Translations under genes and position numbers: made by a program | NCBI RefSeq assembly: GCF_003610635.1 | Contig: NZ_RAQJ01000001.1 | Span: forward strand, 1,227,684 to 1,291,683 | Direction of reading: 5' to 3' | Source of the DNA: Ichthyenterobacterium magnum | Lineage (GTDB): Bacteria > Bacteroidota > Bacteroidia > Flavobacteriales > Flavobacteriaceae | DNA length: 64,000 nucleotides | Shown here: positions 27,639-38,723 of the stretch, piece by piece | How the letters are laid out: each line of letters begins with the position of its first letter | Position numbering within the stretch: position 1 is the stretch's first letter | Notes under the pieces: generated by a model | The model's database searches: none | What the model saw: the letters and a program-made list of their open reading frames with translations, nothing else | What the model was told of the DNA's origin: nothing

Positions 27639-29942
27639 ATGAGCAAGCAAAGTAAACGCAGAGAAGCTTTAGTATATCACGCCAAGCCAACTCCAGGAAA
27701 AATACAAGTTGTACCTACAAAAAAATATGCAACACAAAGAGATTTGTCATTAGCCTATTCGCCTGGTGTTGCAGAACCTTGTTTAGAAATTGAAAAAGAT
27801 AAAGACAACGCTTATAAGTACACAGCCAAAGGTAACTTAGTAGCAGTTATATCAAACGGAACGGCAGTTTTAGGATTAGGTAATATTGGTCCAGAAGCTT
27901 CTAAACCTGTTATGGAAGGAAAAGGTTTACTGTTTAAAATCTTTGCAGATATTGATGTGTTTGATATTGAAGTTGGAACTGAAAATATAGAAGAATTTAT
28001 TCAAACAGTTAAAAATATAGCACCAACTTTTGGAGGTATTAATCTTGAAGATATTAAAGCTCCTGAAGCTTTTGAAATAGAAAAACGTTTAAAAGAGGAG
28101 TTAGACATTCCTGTAATGCATGATGATCAGCATGGTACTGCAATCATTTCTGCGGCAGCATTATTAAATGCATTAGAGCTTTCAGAAAAAAAGATAGACG
28201 AAGTTAAAATAGTTGTAAGTGGTGCTGGAGCTGCTGCAATTTCTTGTACAAGATTATACCAAGCATTTGGAGCTAAACGTGAAAATATTGTCATGCTAGA
28301 TAGTAAAGGTGTGATAAGAAATGATAGAGACAACTTAACATCGCAAAAAGCAGAGTTCGCTACAGATAGAAAAATAGATACACTTGATGAAGCAATGCAA
28401 GATGCAGATGTATTTATAGGGTTGTCAACATCAGATATTGTGTCTCCAAGCATGCTAAAATCCATGTCAAGTAATCCTATTGTATTTGCTATGGCTAATC
28501 CTGATCCGGAAATTAGATATCAATTAGCAGTTGACACTCGTGATGATATTATTATGGCAACAGGACGATCAGACCATCCTAATCAAGTTAATAATGTATT
28601 GGGATTTCCATTTATTTTTAGAGGCGCTTTAGATGTTCGAGCTACAAAAATTAATGAGGCTATGAAAATGGCTGCGGTTAAAGCCCTTGCTAATTTAGCG
28701 AAAGAACCTGTTCCGGAACAGGTGAATATTGCTTATGGAGAGACGCGCTTAACGTTTGGTAAAGACTATATTATCCCTAAACCTTTTGATCCGCGTTTAA
28801 TTGCAGAGGTTCCACCAGCAGTAGCAAAAGCGGCTATGGATAGTGGTGTTGCAAAAGAACCTATTGAAGATTGGGAAAAATATAAAGATGAACTCTTACA
28901 GCGTTTAGGCTCAGATAATAAAATAGTTAGATTATTATTAAATAGAGCTAGATTAAACCCTAAGCGTGTAGTTTTTGCAGAAGCCGATCAATTAGATGTG
29001 CTTAAAGCTGCTCAAATTGTTTATGAAGAAGGCATCGCGATTCCTATTTTATTAGGAAGACGTGATAAAATTTTAAAGCTCATGGAAGAGATTGAGTTTG
29101 AAGGTAACCCTACAATTATCGATCCTAAATCTGATGAGCAAACAGATCAAAAAAACAAATACGCAAAAGTATATTGGAAACAGCGTAAGCGTAGAGGAGT
29201 AACATTGTTTTCTGCAGAAAAAATTATGCGTGAACGTAATTATTTTGCAGCAATGATGGTAAATGAAGGTGATGCAGATGCTATGATTTCTGGATACTCA
29301 AGAAGTTATCCTTCAGTTGTAAAGCCAATGCTAGAGCTTATAGGTTTGGCTCCAGGATCCACTAGAGTTGCAACAACCAATGTTATGATGACACAAAGAG
29401 GACCAATGTTTTTGAGCGATACATCAATAAACATTAACCCTTCTGCAAATGATCTAACAAGAATAGCTCAAATGACAGCTAAAGTTGTAAAAATGTTTGG
29501 CATGGAGCCAGTAATGGCAATGACATCATATTCAAACTTTGGGTCATCAAAAGATCAAACAGCAACTAAAGTTAGAGAAGCTGTAAATTATTTACACAAA
29601 AGACATCCAGATTTATTAGTTGATGGTGAATTACAAACAGATTTTGCTTTAAATAGTGAAATGCTTCAAGATATATTTCCGTTTTCTAAACTTGCTGGTA
29701 AAAAGGTAAATACGCTTATTTTCCCAAACCTAGAATCAGCCAATATTACGTATAAACTGCTTAAGGAATTAAATAAAGCAGATTCAATTGGACCAATAAT
29801 GATGGGTATGCGTAAGCCAATTCATATTCTTCAATTAGATGCTAGTGTTGATGAAATTGTAAACATGACAGCTATTGCTGTAATTGATGCACAACAAAAA
29901 GAGAAAAAAGAACAACAATTAAAGGCAGCATTAGAGAAGTAA
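27639..29942 (+). CDS. maeB: NADP-dependent malic enzyme fused to phosphotransacetylase-like domain
   Basis: Converts malate to pyruvate and CO2 with reduction of NADP. The 767-residue protein is the MaeB type: a malic enzyme part (1 to about 425, with [19 protein letters not shown] at the metal site and the nucleotide motif [11 protein letters not shown]) followed by a phosphate acetyltransferase-like domain (about 430-767, with [15 protein letters not shown] and [12 protein letters not shown]). In known MaeB enzymes the second domain is regulatory and binds acetyl-CoA, with no transacetylase activity. Monocistronic, with its own promoter. Confidence 0.96.
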   Translation: MSKQSKRREALVYHAKPTPGKIQVVPTKKYATQRDLSLAYSPGVAEPCLEIEKDKDNAYKYTAKGNLVAVISNGTAVLGLGNIGPEASKPVMEGKGLLFKIFADIDVFDIEVGTENIEEFIQTVKNIAPTFGGINLEDIKAPEAFEIEKRLKEELDIPVMHDDQHGTAIISAAALLNALELSEKKIDEVKIVVSGAGAAAISCTRLYQAFGAKRENIVMLDSKGVIRNDRDNLTSQKAEFATDRKIDTLDEAMQDADVFIGLSTSDIVSPSMLKSMSSNPIVFAMANPDPEIRYQLAVDTRDDIIMATGRSDHPNQVNNVLGFPFIFRGALDVRATKINEAMKMAAVKALANLAKEPVPEQVNIAYGETRLTFGKDYIIPKPFDPRLIAEVPPAVAKAAMDSGVAKEPIEDWEKYKDELLQRLGSDNKIVRLLLNRARLNPKRVVFAEADQLDVLKAAQIVYEEGIAIPILLGRRDKILKLMEEIEFEGNPTIIDPKSDEQTDQKNKYAKVYWKQRKRRGVTLFSAEKIMRERNYFAAMMVNEGDADAMISGYSRSYPSVVKPMLELIGLAPGSTRVATTNVMMTQRGPMFLSDTSININPSANDLTRIAQMTAKVVKMFGMEPVMAMTSYSNFGSSKDQTATKVREAVNYLHKRHPDLLVDGELQTDFALNSEMLQDIFPFSKLAGKKVNTLIFPNLESANITYKLLKELNKADSIGPIMMGMRKPIHILQLDASVDEIVNMTAIAVIDAQQKEKKEQQLKAALEK

Positions 29943-29947
29943 TCACC

Positions 29948-29977
29948 TTTGAAATGCAAATAATTTTATTACATTTG
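29948..29977 (+). promoter_or_regulatory. Predicted promoter of ruvA-sprA
   Basis: TTTG at 29948-29951, an 18-base spacer and TACATTTG at 29970-29977, 22 bases before the ruvA ATG. Confidence 0.65.
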
Positions 29978-29999
29978 GTTCTTTAAGCTAAGCATTTAA

Positions 30000-30581
30000 A
30001 TGATTACGCACATTCAGGGAAAATTAGTTGAAAAAAATCTAACAGACGTTGTACTAGACTGCAATGGCGTTGGGTATCTTCTTAATATATCTTTACATAC
30101 TTATTCTCAAATTCCAGATCAAGAACATTTAAAATTACACACGCATCTTCAAGTTAAAGAAGACTCACATACATTGTTTGGATTTTCTTCTTTAGCAGAA
30201 CGTGAAATTTTTAGGCTATTAATATCTGTAAGTGGTATTGGTTCTAGTACAGCAAGAACGATGCTGTCATCATTAACGCCACAACAAGTTAAAGAAGGAA
30301 TTGCACATGAAGATGTAGCTTTAATTCAATCCATAAAAGGGATTGGTGCTAAAACAGCTCAACGAGTTATTTTGGATTTGAAAGATAAAATTTTGAAAGT
30401 TTACGATATTGACGAACTTTCTACCAATAAAAACAATACTAATAAAGATGAAGCGTTATCTGCTTTAGAGGTTTTAGGATTTGCTAAAAAGCAATCTGAA
30501 CGCGTTATAGATAAAATAATATCTAATCAACCAGAAGCTAATGTAGAGACAATTATAAAAGAAGCTTTAAAAAATTTATAA
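30000..30581 (+). CDS. ruvA: Holliday junction DNA helicase subunit RuvA
   Basis: RuvA binds the four-way junction and loads RuvB. The 193-residue protein has the OB-fold N-terminal domain (MITHIQGKLVEK to about 62), two helix-hairpin-helix motifs with VSGIGSSTA (about 77) and IKGIGAKTAQ (about 112), a flexible linker (DELSTNKNN) and the C-terminal RuvB-binding domain (DEALSALEVLGF onward). Length is normal. sprA starts 5 bases after its stop, an arrangement common in Flavobacteria. Confidence 0.96.
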   Translation: MITHIQGKLVEKNLTDVVLDCNGVGYLLNISLHTYSQIPDQEHLKLHTHLQVKEDSHTLFGFSSLAEREIFRLLISVSGIGSSTARTMLSSLTPQQVKEGIAHEDVALIQSIKGIGAKTAQRVILDLKDKILKVYDIDELSTNKNNTNKDEALSALEVLGFAKKQSERVIDKIISNQPEANVETIIKEALKNL

Positions 30582-30586
30582 AAGAT

Positions 30587-33500
30587 TTGATTACAACTAA
30601 CTATACTTTATCAAAATCATTATTACGCTTTCTCTTATTCGGTATATTTATATTGATAAGCAGTTTTGCGTTTTCGCAACAACCAACTACATCACAAGAT
30701 TCTACTAAAACGGGATACGCATTAGGAAATTTAAATATGCCTAACCCACAAAGTATAGTATCTAAATACACATATGACCCTGTAACAGATCGTTATATTT
30801 ATACAGAATCGGTTGGTAAGTTTAATATTAATTACCCAATAATTTTAACACCTGCCGAATATCAAAAATTAGTACAAGAAGAAAATTTAAGACTGTATTA
30901 TAAAAAGAAAATTGATGCTGCAGATGGAAAAAAAGAAGGGTCTGAAGACGAACAAAGAAACCTGCTCCCTGAGTTTTACATAAACTCAAGTTTTTTTGAA
31001 ACACTTTTTGGAGGTAATACAATAGAGGTCATCCCTCAAGGTTCAGTAGAAATGGATTTAGGTGTTTTATTTACAAAACAAGATAATCCTACATTTTCAC
31101 CTAGAAACAGAAGTAATTTTACATTTGATTTTGATCAGCGTATAAGTTTAAGTTTATTAGGTAAGGTTGGTACACGTTTGCAAGTAACAGCAAATTATGA
31201 TACAGAATCTACTTTCGACTTTCAGAATTTAGTAAAATTAGAATACACGCCAACCGAGGATGATATTGTAAGAAAGATAGAAGTTGGTAATGTAAGTATG
31301 CCGCTTAATAGTTCTTTAATTACTGGAGCCCAAAGTTTATTTGGTGTAAAAACAGAATTGCAATTTGGTAAAACTAGAGTTACTGCAATATTTTCTGAAC
31401 AGAAATCACAATCGCAATCTGTAGTTGCGCAAGGTGGCGGAACCTTAGATGAGTTTGAGTTTTTTGGGAGAGATTATGATGAAAACAGACACTTTTTCTT
31501 AGCACAATATTTTAGAAGTGGTTATGATGAAGCCATGCAGAGGTATCCTTTTATTAATAATAACATTCAAATTACAAGAATAGAAGTTTGGGTAACAAAT
31601 AGAACAAACCAAACAGATAACGTTAGAAATATAGCAGCATTTCAAGATTTAGGAGAATCTGATATTATTGGAGCAGTTGGAGATTTAAATGTTTTTAGCC
31701 CTGGCGCTTTCCCAGATAACTCTAATAACGGATTAGACCCTACTAATATAGGTGGTGCAGGATCACAATTAACCGAGCAAGTTAGAGATATTACATTTGT
31801 TGAACAAAGTATTTTATTTCCAGCAAATGAAGGTTTCGATTTCGGTAAATTAGAGAATGCAAGAAAATTAATTCAAAACTCCGATTACCAATTAAATACA
31901 CAATTAGGTTATATTTCGTTAAATCAACGTTTACTTAATGACGAAGTTTTAGCAGTAGCATATCAATATACAGTTGGAGGGCAAGTGTTCCAAGTAGGTG
32001 AATTTGCAAATGACGGTGTTGATGCTACAGATGTAAGTGTAGATGGCGGAACTGGAAATCAAGTGGTTAATAATAACAACTTGGTTTTAAAAATGTTAAA
32101 GAGTGCCATTACAAATGTTGAAGAACCTATTTGGGATTTAATGATGAAAAACGTGTATGATACTGGTGCTTTTCAGTTAAGTCAAGAAGATTTTAAATTA
32201 AATATTTTTTATACAGAAGCTTCACCTCTTAATTATATTTCACCAGTCGAAGTTAGTGGTGTTGAAGTGCCTTTTCCACCATTTGATAATAACACGCCAT
32301 TTAATCCTAATGATGACCAAGAAATTATTGACACACCATTACTGCGTCTATTTCATTTAGATCGTTTAAACTATAATAACGATCCACAAACTAATGGAGA
32401 TGGTTTTTTCGATTTTGTCCCTGGTCAAACAGTCTTATTGCAAAACGGAAAAATTATATTTACTAAAGTCGAACCTTTTGGGCGTTATTTATTTGACGTG
32501 TTAGATACTGATGGTGATGCTAATAACGCCACTGATTATGAAAATGATGTGTTTAACCCAAATCAAGAAAAATATGTTTATGATATTCTTTATAAACAAA
32601 CAAAAACAGCAGCTTTAGATGAAGCTGAAAAAAATAAATTCCAAATTAAAGGACGTTATAAATCCTCAGGAGGCGATGGTATTCCATTAGGAGCATTTAA
32701 TGTGCCTAGAGGATCTGTAGTTGTAACTGCCGGTGGACGCACTTTAGTTGAAGGTGTAGATTATACAGTAAATTACCAAATAGGACGTGTTAAAATATTA
32801 GACCCAGCATTAGAAGCTTCAAATACCCCAATAAATGTTTCAGTAGAAAATAATGCAGTATTTGGGCAGCAAACAAGGCGTTTTACAGGTGTAAATATAG
32901 AACACCAATTCAATGAGAATTTCGTGCTTGGAGCAACACTTTTAAACCTTAATGAACGACCAATTACACAAAAAGCAAATTACAATACAGAGCCTATTAA
33001 TAATACCATTTTTGGGTTTAACGGAAACTATTCAACAGAGGTGCCGTTTTTTACACGTTTAGTTAATAAGCTTCCAAATGTAGATACAGATGTACCATCA
33101 AATTTATCTGTTAGAGGAGAATTTGCCTATTTGGCTCCAGGCGCTCCAAAAGGAACAGATTTTAATAATGAAGCAACAGCTTATGTAGATGATTTTGAAG
33201 GAACGCAAGGTGCAATAGACTTATTATCACCACAATCGTGGTTTTTATCAAGTAGACCTAGAACAGTTAATGATGTTACTGAAAATAATCCTATAAATGA
33301 TCCTGGTATACAAAATGGTTATGGTAGAGCACTTTTAAACTGGTATGTTGTAGATCCTATCTTCTATAGTAATCAAAGACCTAGTGGAATTACAGATGAT
33401 GATGTGTCAGACTTATATACAAGACGTGTTTTTATTGATGAAGTATTTCCAGATTTAGATATTGTACAAGGTCAATCATCAGTAATTAATACTCTAGATT

Positions 33501-36500
33501 TAGCTTATTATCCAGAAGAAAGAGGACCTTATAACTTTGAACCTGGTGCAGAAGATGGTGTTTTAGATACACCTACAGATAGTTGGGCAGGAATTACAAG
33601 ACAAATCACATCAACAGATTTTGAACAAGCAAATGTAGAGTATATTGAGTTTTGGCTTCAAGATCCGTTTTTAAATAATGATGCAAGTCCAACACCTAAT
33701 CAAGGAGGAAAGCTGTATGTTAATTTAGGAAATATCTCTGAAGATATTTTAAAAGATGGAAAAAAACAGTATGAAAATGGATTGCCAGATGATGGCGATG
33801 TAAGTGGTTTGATACCAACACAATACAATACCGTGGTGCCTCAAAACCAATCACTAATTTACACCTTTTCAACAGGCGGAGACCAGCGCGCAAATCAAGA
33901 TGTTGGTTATGATGGTTATGATGATGCAGAGGAAGCTCTTATTGCTCCAAATGCAAATTTATTTGGACCCGATCCAGCAAATGATAACTATACCTATTAC
34001 TTAAATACAGAAGGTAACATTTTTGAGCGTTATAAAAAATATAATGGTGTCGATGGTAACTCACCAGATGTGTTTTCAGATACTAATAGAGGATCAACAA
34101 CACAGCCTGATGTTGAAGATATTAATAGAGATAATACCATGAATACTATTGATAGTTATTTTCAATATGAAATTGATATTACACCTACTAGTTTAGCAAA
34201 TCTTAATAATCCTCAAATTAATGATAGAAAACCAAGAACTGTTACATTACCAAATGGAGATTCTCGCGATGTTATGTGGTATCAGTTTAGAATTCCTATA
34301 GACAGTCCAGATCGAGAGGCAATTGGTGGCATAACAGATATTAGATCTGTGCGTTTTGCTAGGCTATATTTAAACGATTTTGCACAAAATACAGTATTAC
34401 GTTTTGCTACTTTAGATTTAGTAAGAAGTGATTGGAGACGTTATAAATTAGCTTTAGATGGAGAGCCTAATAATGATGGAGATAATACAGACTTAACGGT
34501 TGGTGTTATAGGTACACAAACCAACGAAGGTTATATAATACCTCCAGGAGTAGAGTTAGAGCAGCTTAATAATAATAACAATATAATTAGACAAAATGAG
34601 CAATCACTTGTTGTTGAGGTTTGTGAGTTAGAACCAAAAGATTCAAGAGGTGTGTTTAAGAATATAAGTGTAGACATGCGACAATACAAAAAGTTGCGTA
34701 TGTTTATTCATGCTGAAGACGGTGAAGTAGGAAGTTTGTCTGATGGAGAATTAATTGGTTTTATTAGAATGGGTAATGATTTCACCCAAAATTTCTATCA
34801 AATAGAAGTGCCTTTACAAGTCTCTACAAGTAGTGGTTCTGCAGAAGCCGTTTGGCCTGAAGCTAATGAAATAAATTTAGAGCTTAATGTACTTGAACAA
34901 ATAAAGTCATTGGGAATTAATAACGGAACTTTAGCAAATGAAGATCCATCATTTTACGATGTTATAGATGGAGTGTTAAATCCAACAGTTTTAACAGACC
35001 CTAATTCTGGTTATGACCAAGCTGGATTACAACGTGTATCTATAAAAGGAAACCCAAACTTTGGAGATGTTAGAGTATTAATGATCGGACTTAAAAACCC
35101 AGGAGTTTCAGGGACTAATGCCTGTGGAGAAGTGTGGTTTAATGAATTGCGTTTAGCCGACCTTGATAACGAAGGTGGTTGGGCAGCACTTGCTAGCGTA
35201 GATGCTAATTTTGCAGATTTTGCTAATATAAGCGCTACAGGTAGAAGAAGTACTATTGGTTTTGGATCAGTAGAACAACGACCAAATGAGCGTAGTAGGG
35301 AAGATGTTAAACAATACGATGTAAATACCAACATAAATTTAGGACAATTATTACCAAAAAAATGGGGCGTTCAAATTCCGTTTAATTACTCACAAGGTGA
35401 AGAAATTATTACGCCAGAATACGATGAATTTTATAGAGACATTAAATTAGAAACACAGTTAGATAATACAACTAATAAGGATTCGATTTTAAATGTAAAT
35501 GAGAACTATACCAAACGTAAGAGTATCAACTTTATAGGCGTAAAAAAAACACGTACAGGAGATGCTAAACCACGTTTTTATGATGTAGAAAACCTAACGT
35601 TTAATTATTCGTATAACAAAGTAGAGCATAGAGATTTTGAAATTGAAAATTCATTAGATCAAAATGTTAGAGCAGGCGCCAATTATGCTTATAGCTTTGA
35701 GCCAAAGGTTATTGAACCTTTTAAGAAAAACGACTCTTTGTTTACAGGTAAGTATTGGAAAATTTTAAAAGACTTTAATTTTAATCCAATACCAACTAGC
35801 TTTTCTGTAAATGCAGATATACTAAGACAATTTAACAAACAAAAATTTAGAGAAGTTGATTTAACAGGTAATAATATTGGTCTAGAAGAATTATTTAGAA
35901 GAAATTATAATTTCAATATGCAATATGCAATTAACTATAATTTCACAAACTCATTAAGTTTAAACTTTACTGCTAGTAATAGTAATATTGTAAGAAACTA
36001 TTTTATTGATGACCAGTTAAACGGATTACAAGATCCAAATCTAGACGTTTGGGATGGCTTTTTTGATGTTGGAGACCCCAATATTCAAAATCAACAATTG
36101 CAATTAAACTATGAAATTCCGTTACATAAAATACCAACCTTTAGTTTTTTAAAGGCAACATATTCTTATACAGGAGATTTTCAGTGGCAAAAAGGATCAG
36201 ATTTATTAAGTAATCTTCCTATTACTGATGATGCAGGAGTTACTACAAATTATAATTTAGGGAATTCAGTTCAAAATGCAAATTCTCATAATATAAATTC
36301 AACGCTTAATATGTCAAGCCTATACAAGTATATAGGTCTTGTAAAAAAATCGAAGCGTAAGAGCTCTAGAGTTTCTAATAAAAAGGCAGTACCACAAGCA
36401 TTAGACAAAAAGGGGAATCCAATTAATCAGAGTTTAAATGCAAATAAGACACAATCTAAAAGTAAAGCAGGAGTTGGAACCAAAATATTAAATGGAGCTA

Positions 36501-37855
36501 TAGATGTATTAACAAGTGTAAAACGTATTCAAATCAATTATAATGAAACTAATGGAACATTTTTACCTGGTTATTTAAGATCACCAGGATTTATAGGAAC
36601 TTTAAAACCAACATTTGGGTTTACATTTGGTAGCCAAAGAGATATTAGAGATGAAGTTGCTAGAAGAGGTTGGTTAACAGTTTACCCTGATTTTAACCAA
36701 CAGTATACAGAAGTTACAAATCGTTTACTAGATGTATCAGCTAATATAGAATTGATTAAAGATTTAAAAATTGACTTAACAGGAAGTCGAACATATTCTG
36801 AAAGTATAGCAGAAAATTTTAATACTACAGATACTGATGGTGATGGTTTAAGCGATACATATAATAGCCTAATTACAAATTCATTTGGTAATTTTGATAT
36901 TACAACCTCACTTATAAAAACAGCGTTTAGCAAAAGTGATGAAACACAGTCTGCAGCTTTTGACGATTTTAGAGCTAACCGTTTAGTTGTTGCAAATAGA
37001 TTAGCAACAGAAAGAGGAATTAATATTAATGACCCGAGTAATTTGGATGCAGAAGGTTACCCAATAGGGTTTGGTAAAAATAATCAAGCTGTATTATTAC
37101 CAGCGTTTTTAGCAGCGTATAAAGGTACAAATCCAGATAAAATAAGCTTAAATGCTTTTAGAGATATTCCAATTCCTAACTGGCAACTTAAGTATACAGG
37201 GTTTATGAAAATGAAATGGTTTAAAAAACGTTTTAAACGTTTTTCAATCACACACGGTTACAGATCTAAGTACACAATTAACCAGTTTAGATCAAATCTA
37301 GATTATGACCCAGATACTCCAGATGCTTTAGATCAAGGAGGTAATTTTAAAAACGCAACATTATTTAGTAACATAAATTTAGAAGAACAATTTAGTCCAT
37401 TGTTTAGAATAGATTTTGAAATGAAAAATTCAATTAAGATTCTAGCCGAAATGAAGAAGGACAGAATTCTATCACTGAGTTTTGACAATAATTTACTAAC
37501 AGAGATTCAAGGAAAAGAATACACTTTAGGTTTAGGATATAGAATTAAGGATGTTAGAATTAGGTCTAAAATTGCTGGGCCAAAACAAGTTGTTAAGAGT
37601 GACTTAAATATGAAGGCTGATATTTCAGTTAGAGACAATAAAACAATTATTAGGTATTTAGATTTAGAAAATAATCAAATTACTCAAGGGCAAACTATTT
37701 GGGGGCTTAAATATTCTGCAGATTATGCGTTTAGTAAAAATTTAACCGCTATTTTCTATTTTGATTATACGTTCTCTGAGTATGCTATATCAACAGCATT
37801 TCCACAAACAACAATACGATCAGGATTTACTTTAAGATATAATTTCGGAAACTAA
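30587..37855 (+). CDS. sprA: Type IX secretion translocon / gliding motility protein SprA
   Basis: SprA is the giant outer-membrane barrel that forms the type IX secretion channel for proteins with C-terminal sorting domains, and is needed for gliding. The 2422-residue length is typical. A signal peptide (LLRFLLFGIFILISSFAFS) lies at about 11-29. The rest is mostly beta strands with alternating aromatic and polar residues and ends in YNFGN, as expected of an outer-membrane barrel. The only plausible start is TTG at 30587; the next in-frame ATG is after the signal peptide. It follows ruvA closely and is followed by gcvH and a VanZ-like gene. Confidence 0.95.
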   Translation: MITTNYTLSKSLLRFLLFGIFILISSFAFSQQPTTSQDSTKTGYALGNLNMPNPQSIVSKYTYDPVTDRYIYTESVGKFNINYPIILTPAEYQKLVQEENLRLYYKKKIDAADGKKEGSEDEQRNLLPEFYINSSFFETLFGGNTIEVIPQGSVEMDLGVLFTKQDNPTFSPRNRSNFTFDFDQRISLSLLGKVGTRLQVTANYDTESTFDFQNLVKLEYTPTEDDIVRKIEVGNVSMPLNSSLITGAQSLFGVKTELQFGKTRVTAIFSEQKSQSQSVVAQGGGTLDEFEFFGRDYDENRHFFLAQYFRSGYDEAMQRYPFINNNIQITRIEVWVTNRTNQTDNVRNIAAFQDLGESDIIGAVGDLNVFSPGAFPDNSNNGLDPTNIGGAGSQLTEQVRDITFVEQSILFPANEGFDFGKLENARKLIQNSDYQLNTQLGYISLNQRLLNDEVLAVAYQYTVGGQVFQVGEFANDGVDATDVSVDGGTGNQVVNNNNLVLKMLKSAITNVEEPIWDLMMKNVYDTGAFQLSQEDFKLNIFYTEASPLNYISPVEVSGVEVPFPPFDNNTPFNPNDDQEIIDTPLLRLFHLDRLNYNNDPQTNGDGFFDFVPGQTVLLQNGKIIFTKVEPFGRYLFDVLDTDGDANNATDYENDVFNPNQEKYVYDILYKQTKTAALDEAEKNKFQIKGRYKSSGGDGIPLGAFNVPRGSVVVTAGGRTLVEGVDYTVNYQIGRVKILDPALEASNTPINVSVENNAVFGQQTRRFTGVNIEHQFNENFVLGATLLNLNERPITQKANYNTEPINNTIFGFNGNYSTEVPFFTRLVNKLPNVDTDVPSNLSVRGEFAYLAPGAPKGTDFNNEATAYVDDFEGTQGAIDLLSPQSWFLSSRPRTVNDVTENNPINDPGIQNGYGRALLNWYVVDPIFYSNQRPSGITDDDVSDLYTRRVFIDEVFPDLDIVQGQSSVINTLDLAYYPEERGPYNFEPGAEDGVLDTPTDSWAGITRQITSTDFEQANVEYIEFWLQDPFLNNDASPTPNQGGKLYVNLGNISEDILKDGKKQYENGLPDDGDVSGLIPTQYNTVVPQNQSLIYTFSTGGDQRANQDVGYDGYDDAEEALIAPNANLFGPDPANDNYTYYLNTEGNIFERYKKYNGVDGNSPDVFSDTNRGSTTQPDVEDINRDNTMNTIDSYFQYEIDITPTSLANLNNPQINDRKPRTVTLPNGDSRDVMWYQFRIPIDSPDREAIGGITDIRSVRFARLYLNDFAQNTVLRFATLDLVRSDWRRYKLALDGEPNNDGDNTDLTVGVIGTQTNEGYIIPPGVELEQLNNNNNIIRQNEQSLVVEVCELEPKDSRGVFKNISVDMRQYKKLRMFIHAEDGEVGSLSDGELIGFIRMGNDFTQNFYQIEVPLQVSTSSGSAEAVWPEANEINLELNVLEQIKSLGINNGTLANEDPSFYDVIDGVLNPTVLTDPNSGYDQAGLQRVSIKGNPNFGDVRVLMIGLKNPGVSGTNACGEVWFNELRLADLDNEGGWAALASVDANFADFANISATGRRSTIGFGSVEQRPNERSREDVKQYDVNTNINLGQLLPKKWGVQIPFNYSQGEEIITPEYDEFYRDIKLETQLDNTTNKDSILNVNENYTKRKSINFIGVKKTRTGDAKPRFYDVENLTFNYSYNKVEHRDFEIENSLDQNVRAGANYAYSFEPKVIEPFKKNDSLFTGKYWKILKDFNFNPIPTSFSVNADILRQFNKQKFREVDLTGNNIGLEELFRRNYNFNMQYAINYNFTNSLSLNFTASNSNIVRNYFIDDQLNGLQDPNLDVWDGFFDVGDPNIQNQQLQLNYEIPLHKIPTFSFLKATYSYTGDFQWQKGSDLLSNLPITDDAGVTTNYNLGNSVQNANSHNINSTLNMSSLYKYIGLVKKSKRKSSRVSNKKAVPQALDKKGNPINQSLNANKTQSKSKAGVGTKILNGAIDVLTSVKRIQINYNETNGTFLPGYLRSPGFIGTLKPTFGFTFGSQRDIRDEVARRGWLTVYPDFNQQYTEVTNRLLDVSANIELIKDLKIDLTGSRTYSESIAENFNTTDTDGDGLSDTYNSLITNSFGNFDITTSLIKTAFSKSDETQSAAFDDFRANRLVVANRLATERGININDPSNLDAEGYPIGFGKNNQAVLLPAFLAAYKGTNPDKISLNAFRDIPIPNWQLKYTGFMKMKWFKKRFKRFSITHGYRSKYTINQFRSNLDYDPDTPDALDQGGNFKNATLFSNINLEEQFSPLFRIDFEMKNSIKILAEMKKDRILSLSFDNNLLTEIQGKEYTLGLGYRIKDVRIRSKIAGPKQVVKSDLNMKADISVRDNKTIIRYLDLENNQITQGQTIWGLKYSADYAFSKNLTAIFYFDYTFSEYAISTAFPQTTIRSGFTLRYNFGN

Positions 37856-37881
37856 ATCGTAGCTAAAAACGTTTAAAAAAT

Positions 37882-37889
37882 TATATTTG
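37882..37889 (+). promoter_or_regulatory. Predicted -7 element of gcvH
   Basis: TATATTTG matches TAnnTTTG, 31 bases before the gcvH ATG. The upstream -33 element is not clear. Confidence 0.5.
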
Positions 37890-37920
37890 TAACTCTAATA
37901 GACTAACAATAATTTATAAA

Positions 37921-38301
37921 ATGAATATACCTTCAGATTTAAAATACACAAAAGACCACGAATGGGTTAAAGTAGATGGAGACGTCATTACTATCGGAAT
38001 TACAGATTTTGCACAAGGAGAACTTGGTGATATAGTTTATGTTGAAGTTGAAACAGTTGATGAGACTTTAGATGCAGAAGAAATCTTTGGAACAGTAGAA
38101 GCTGTAAAGACAGTTTCAGATTTATTTTTACCTGTTTCAGGAGAAGTTATTGAGTTTAACGAAACTCTAGAAGACGAACCAGAAAGAGTAAACACAGATC
38201 CTTATGGAGACGGTTGGATGATCAAGGTTAAGTGTTCAGATGTTTCACAGTTAGACGATTTAATGTCTGCCGACGATTATAAAAACTTAGTTGGTGCTTA
38301 A
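37921..38301 (+). CDS. gcvH: Glycine cleavage system H protein
   Basis: GcvH carries the lipoyl arm that shuttles the aminomethyl group between the P and T proteins of glycine cleavage. The 126-residue protein matches the family throughout: [30 protein letters not shown] and the lipoylation site with K63 in VEAVKTVSD. The genes for P and T proteins are not in this window. It overlaps the following VanZ-like gene by 8 bases. Confidence 0.97.
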   Translation: MNIPSDLKYTKDHEWVKVDGDVITIGITDFAQGELGDIVYVEVETVDETLDAEEIFGTVEAVKTVSDLFLPVSGEVIEFNETLEDEPERVNTDPYGDGWMIKVKCSDVSQLDDLMSADDYKNLVGA

Positions 38302-38659
38302 GCGGTTTGCTTTACCGTTAGTTGTTTTATACACGCTTTTATTAACTATTGCAAGTCTTGTTAATATTGGAGGAGTTCCAGATTTAGGCTCATCTTTTGA
38401 TGATAAAATTTATCATTTCTTAGCATATGCAGTATTTACTTTAATTTATTTTAATTATTTAAAATTAACTAGTTTAAACACCAAAGCTTTGTTGCTTTCT
38501 GTTGTTATTGCCATTAGTTACGGTGTTTTTATAGAAATACTACAACAATTACTAACCAAAACAAGAATTTTAGATGTATATGATATGCTTGCCAATTTTT
38601 TTGGCGTTGTTTTTGCAATGCTATTAGTAAGATTTAGAAAAAATCTAAAGTTAAAATAA
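38294..38659 (+). CDS. VanZ-like membrane protein
   Basis: A 121-residue protein with four transmembrane helices, in order: [17 protein letters not shown], a middle pair including [13 protein letters not shown], and a last helix before the basic end RFRKNLKLK. The [10 protein letters not shown] segment and the [15 protein letters not shown] pattern are those of the VanZ family, whose general role is unclear. I chose the GTG at 38294, which gives MLKRFALP; a TTG one codon earlier is possible. The start overlaps the gcvH end, so the two are co-translated. The ruvA-sprA-gcvH-vanZ order is common in Flavobacteria. Confidence 0.85.
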   Translation: MLKRFALPLVVLYTLLLTIASLVNIGGVPDLGSSFDDKIYHFLAYAVFTLIYFNYLKLTSLNTKALLLSVVIAISYGVFIEILQQLLTKTRILDVYDMLANFFGVVFAMLLVRFRKNLKLK

Positions 38660-38723
38660 AATATAGCTTGCTTTTTTAACAATTTATTGGTTAATTTAGC
38701 ATTCTTAAAACCTTTTATAGCTC

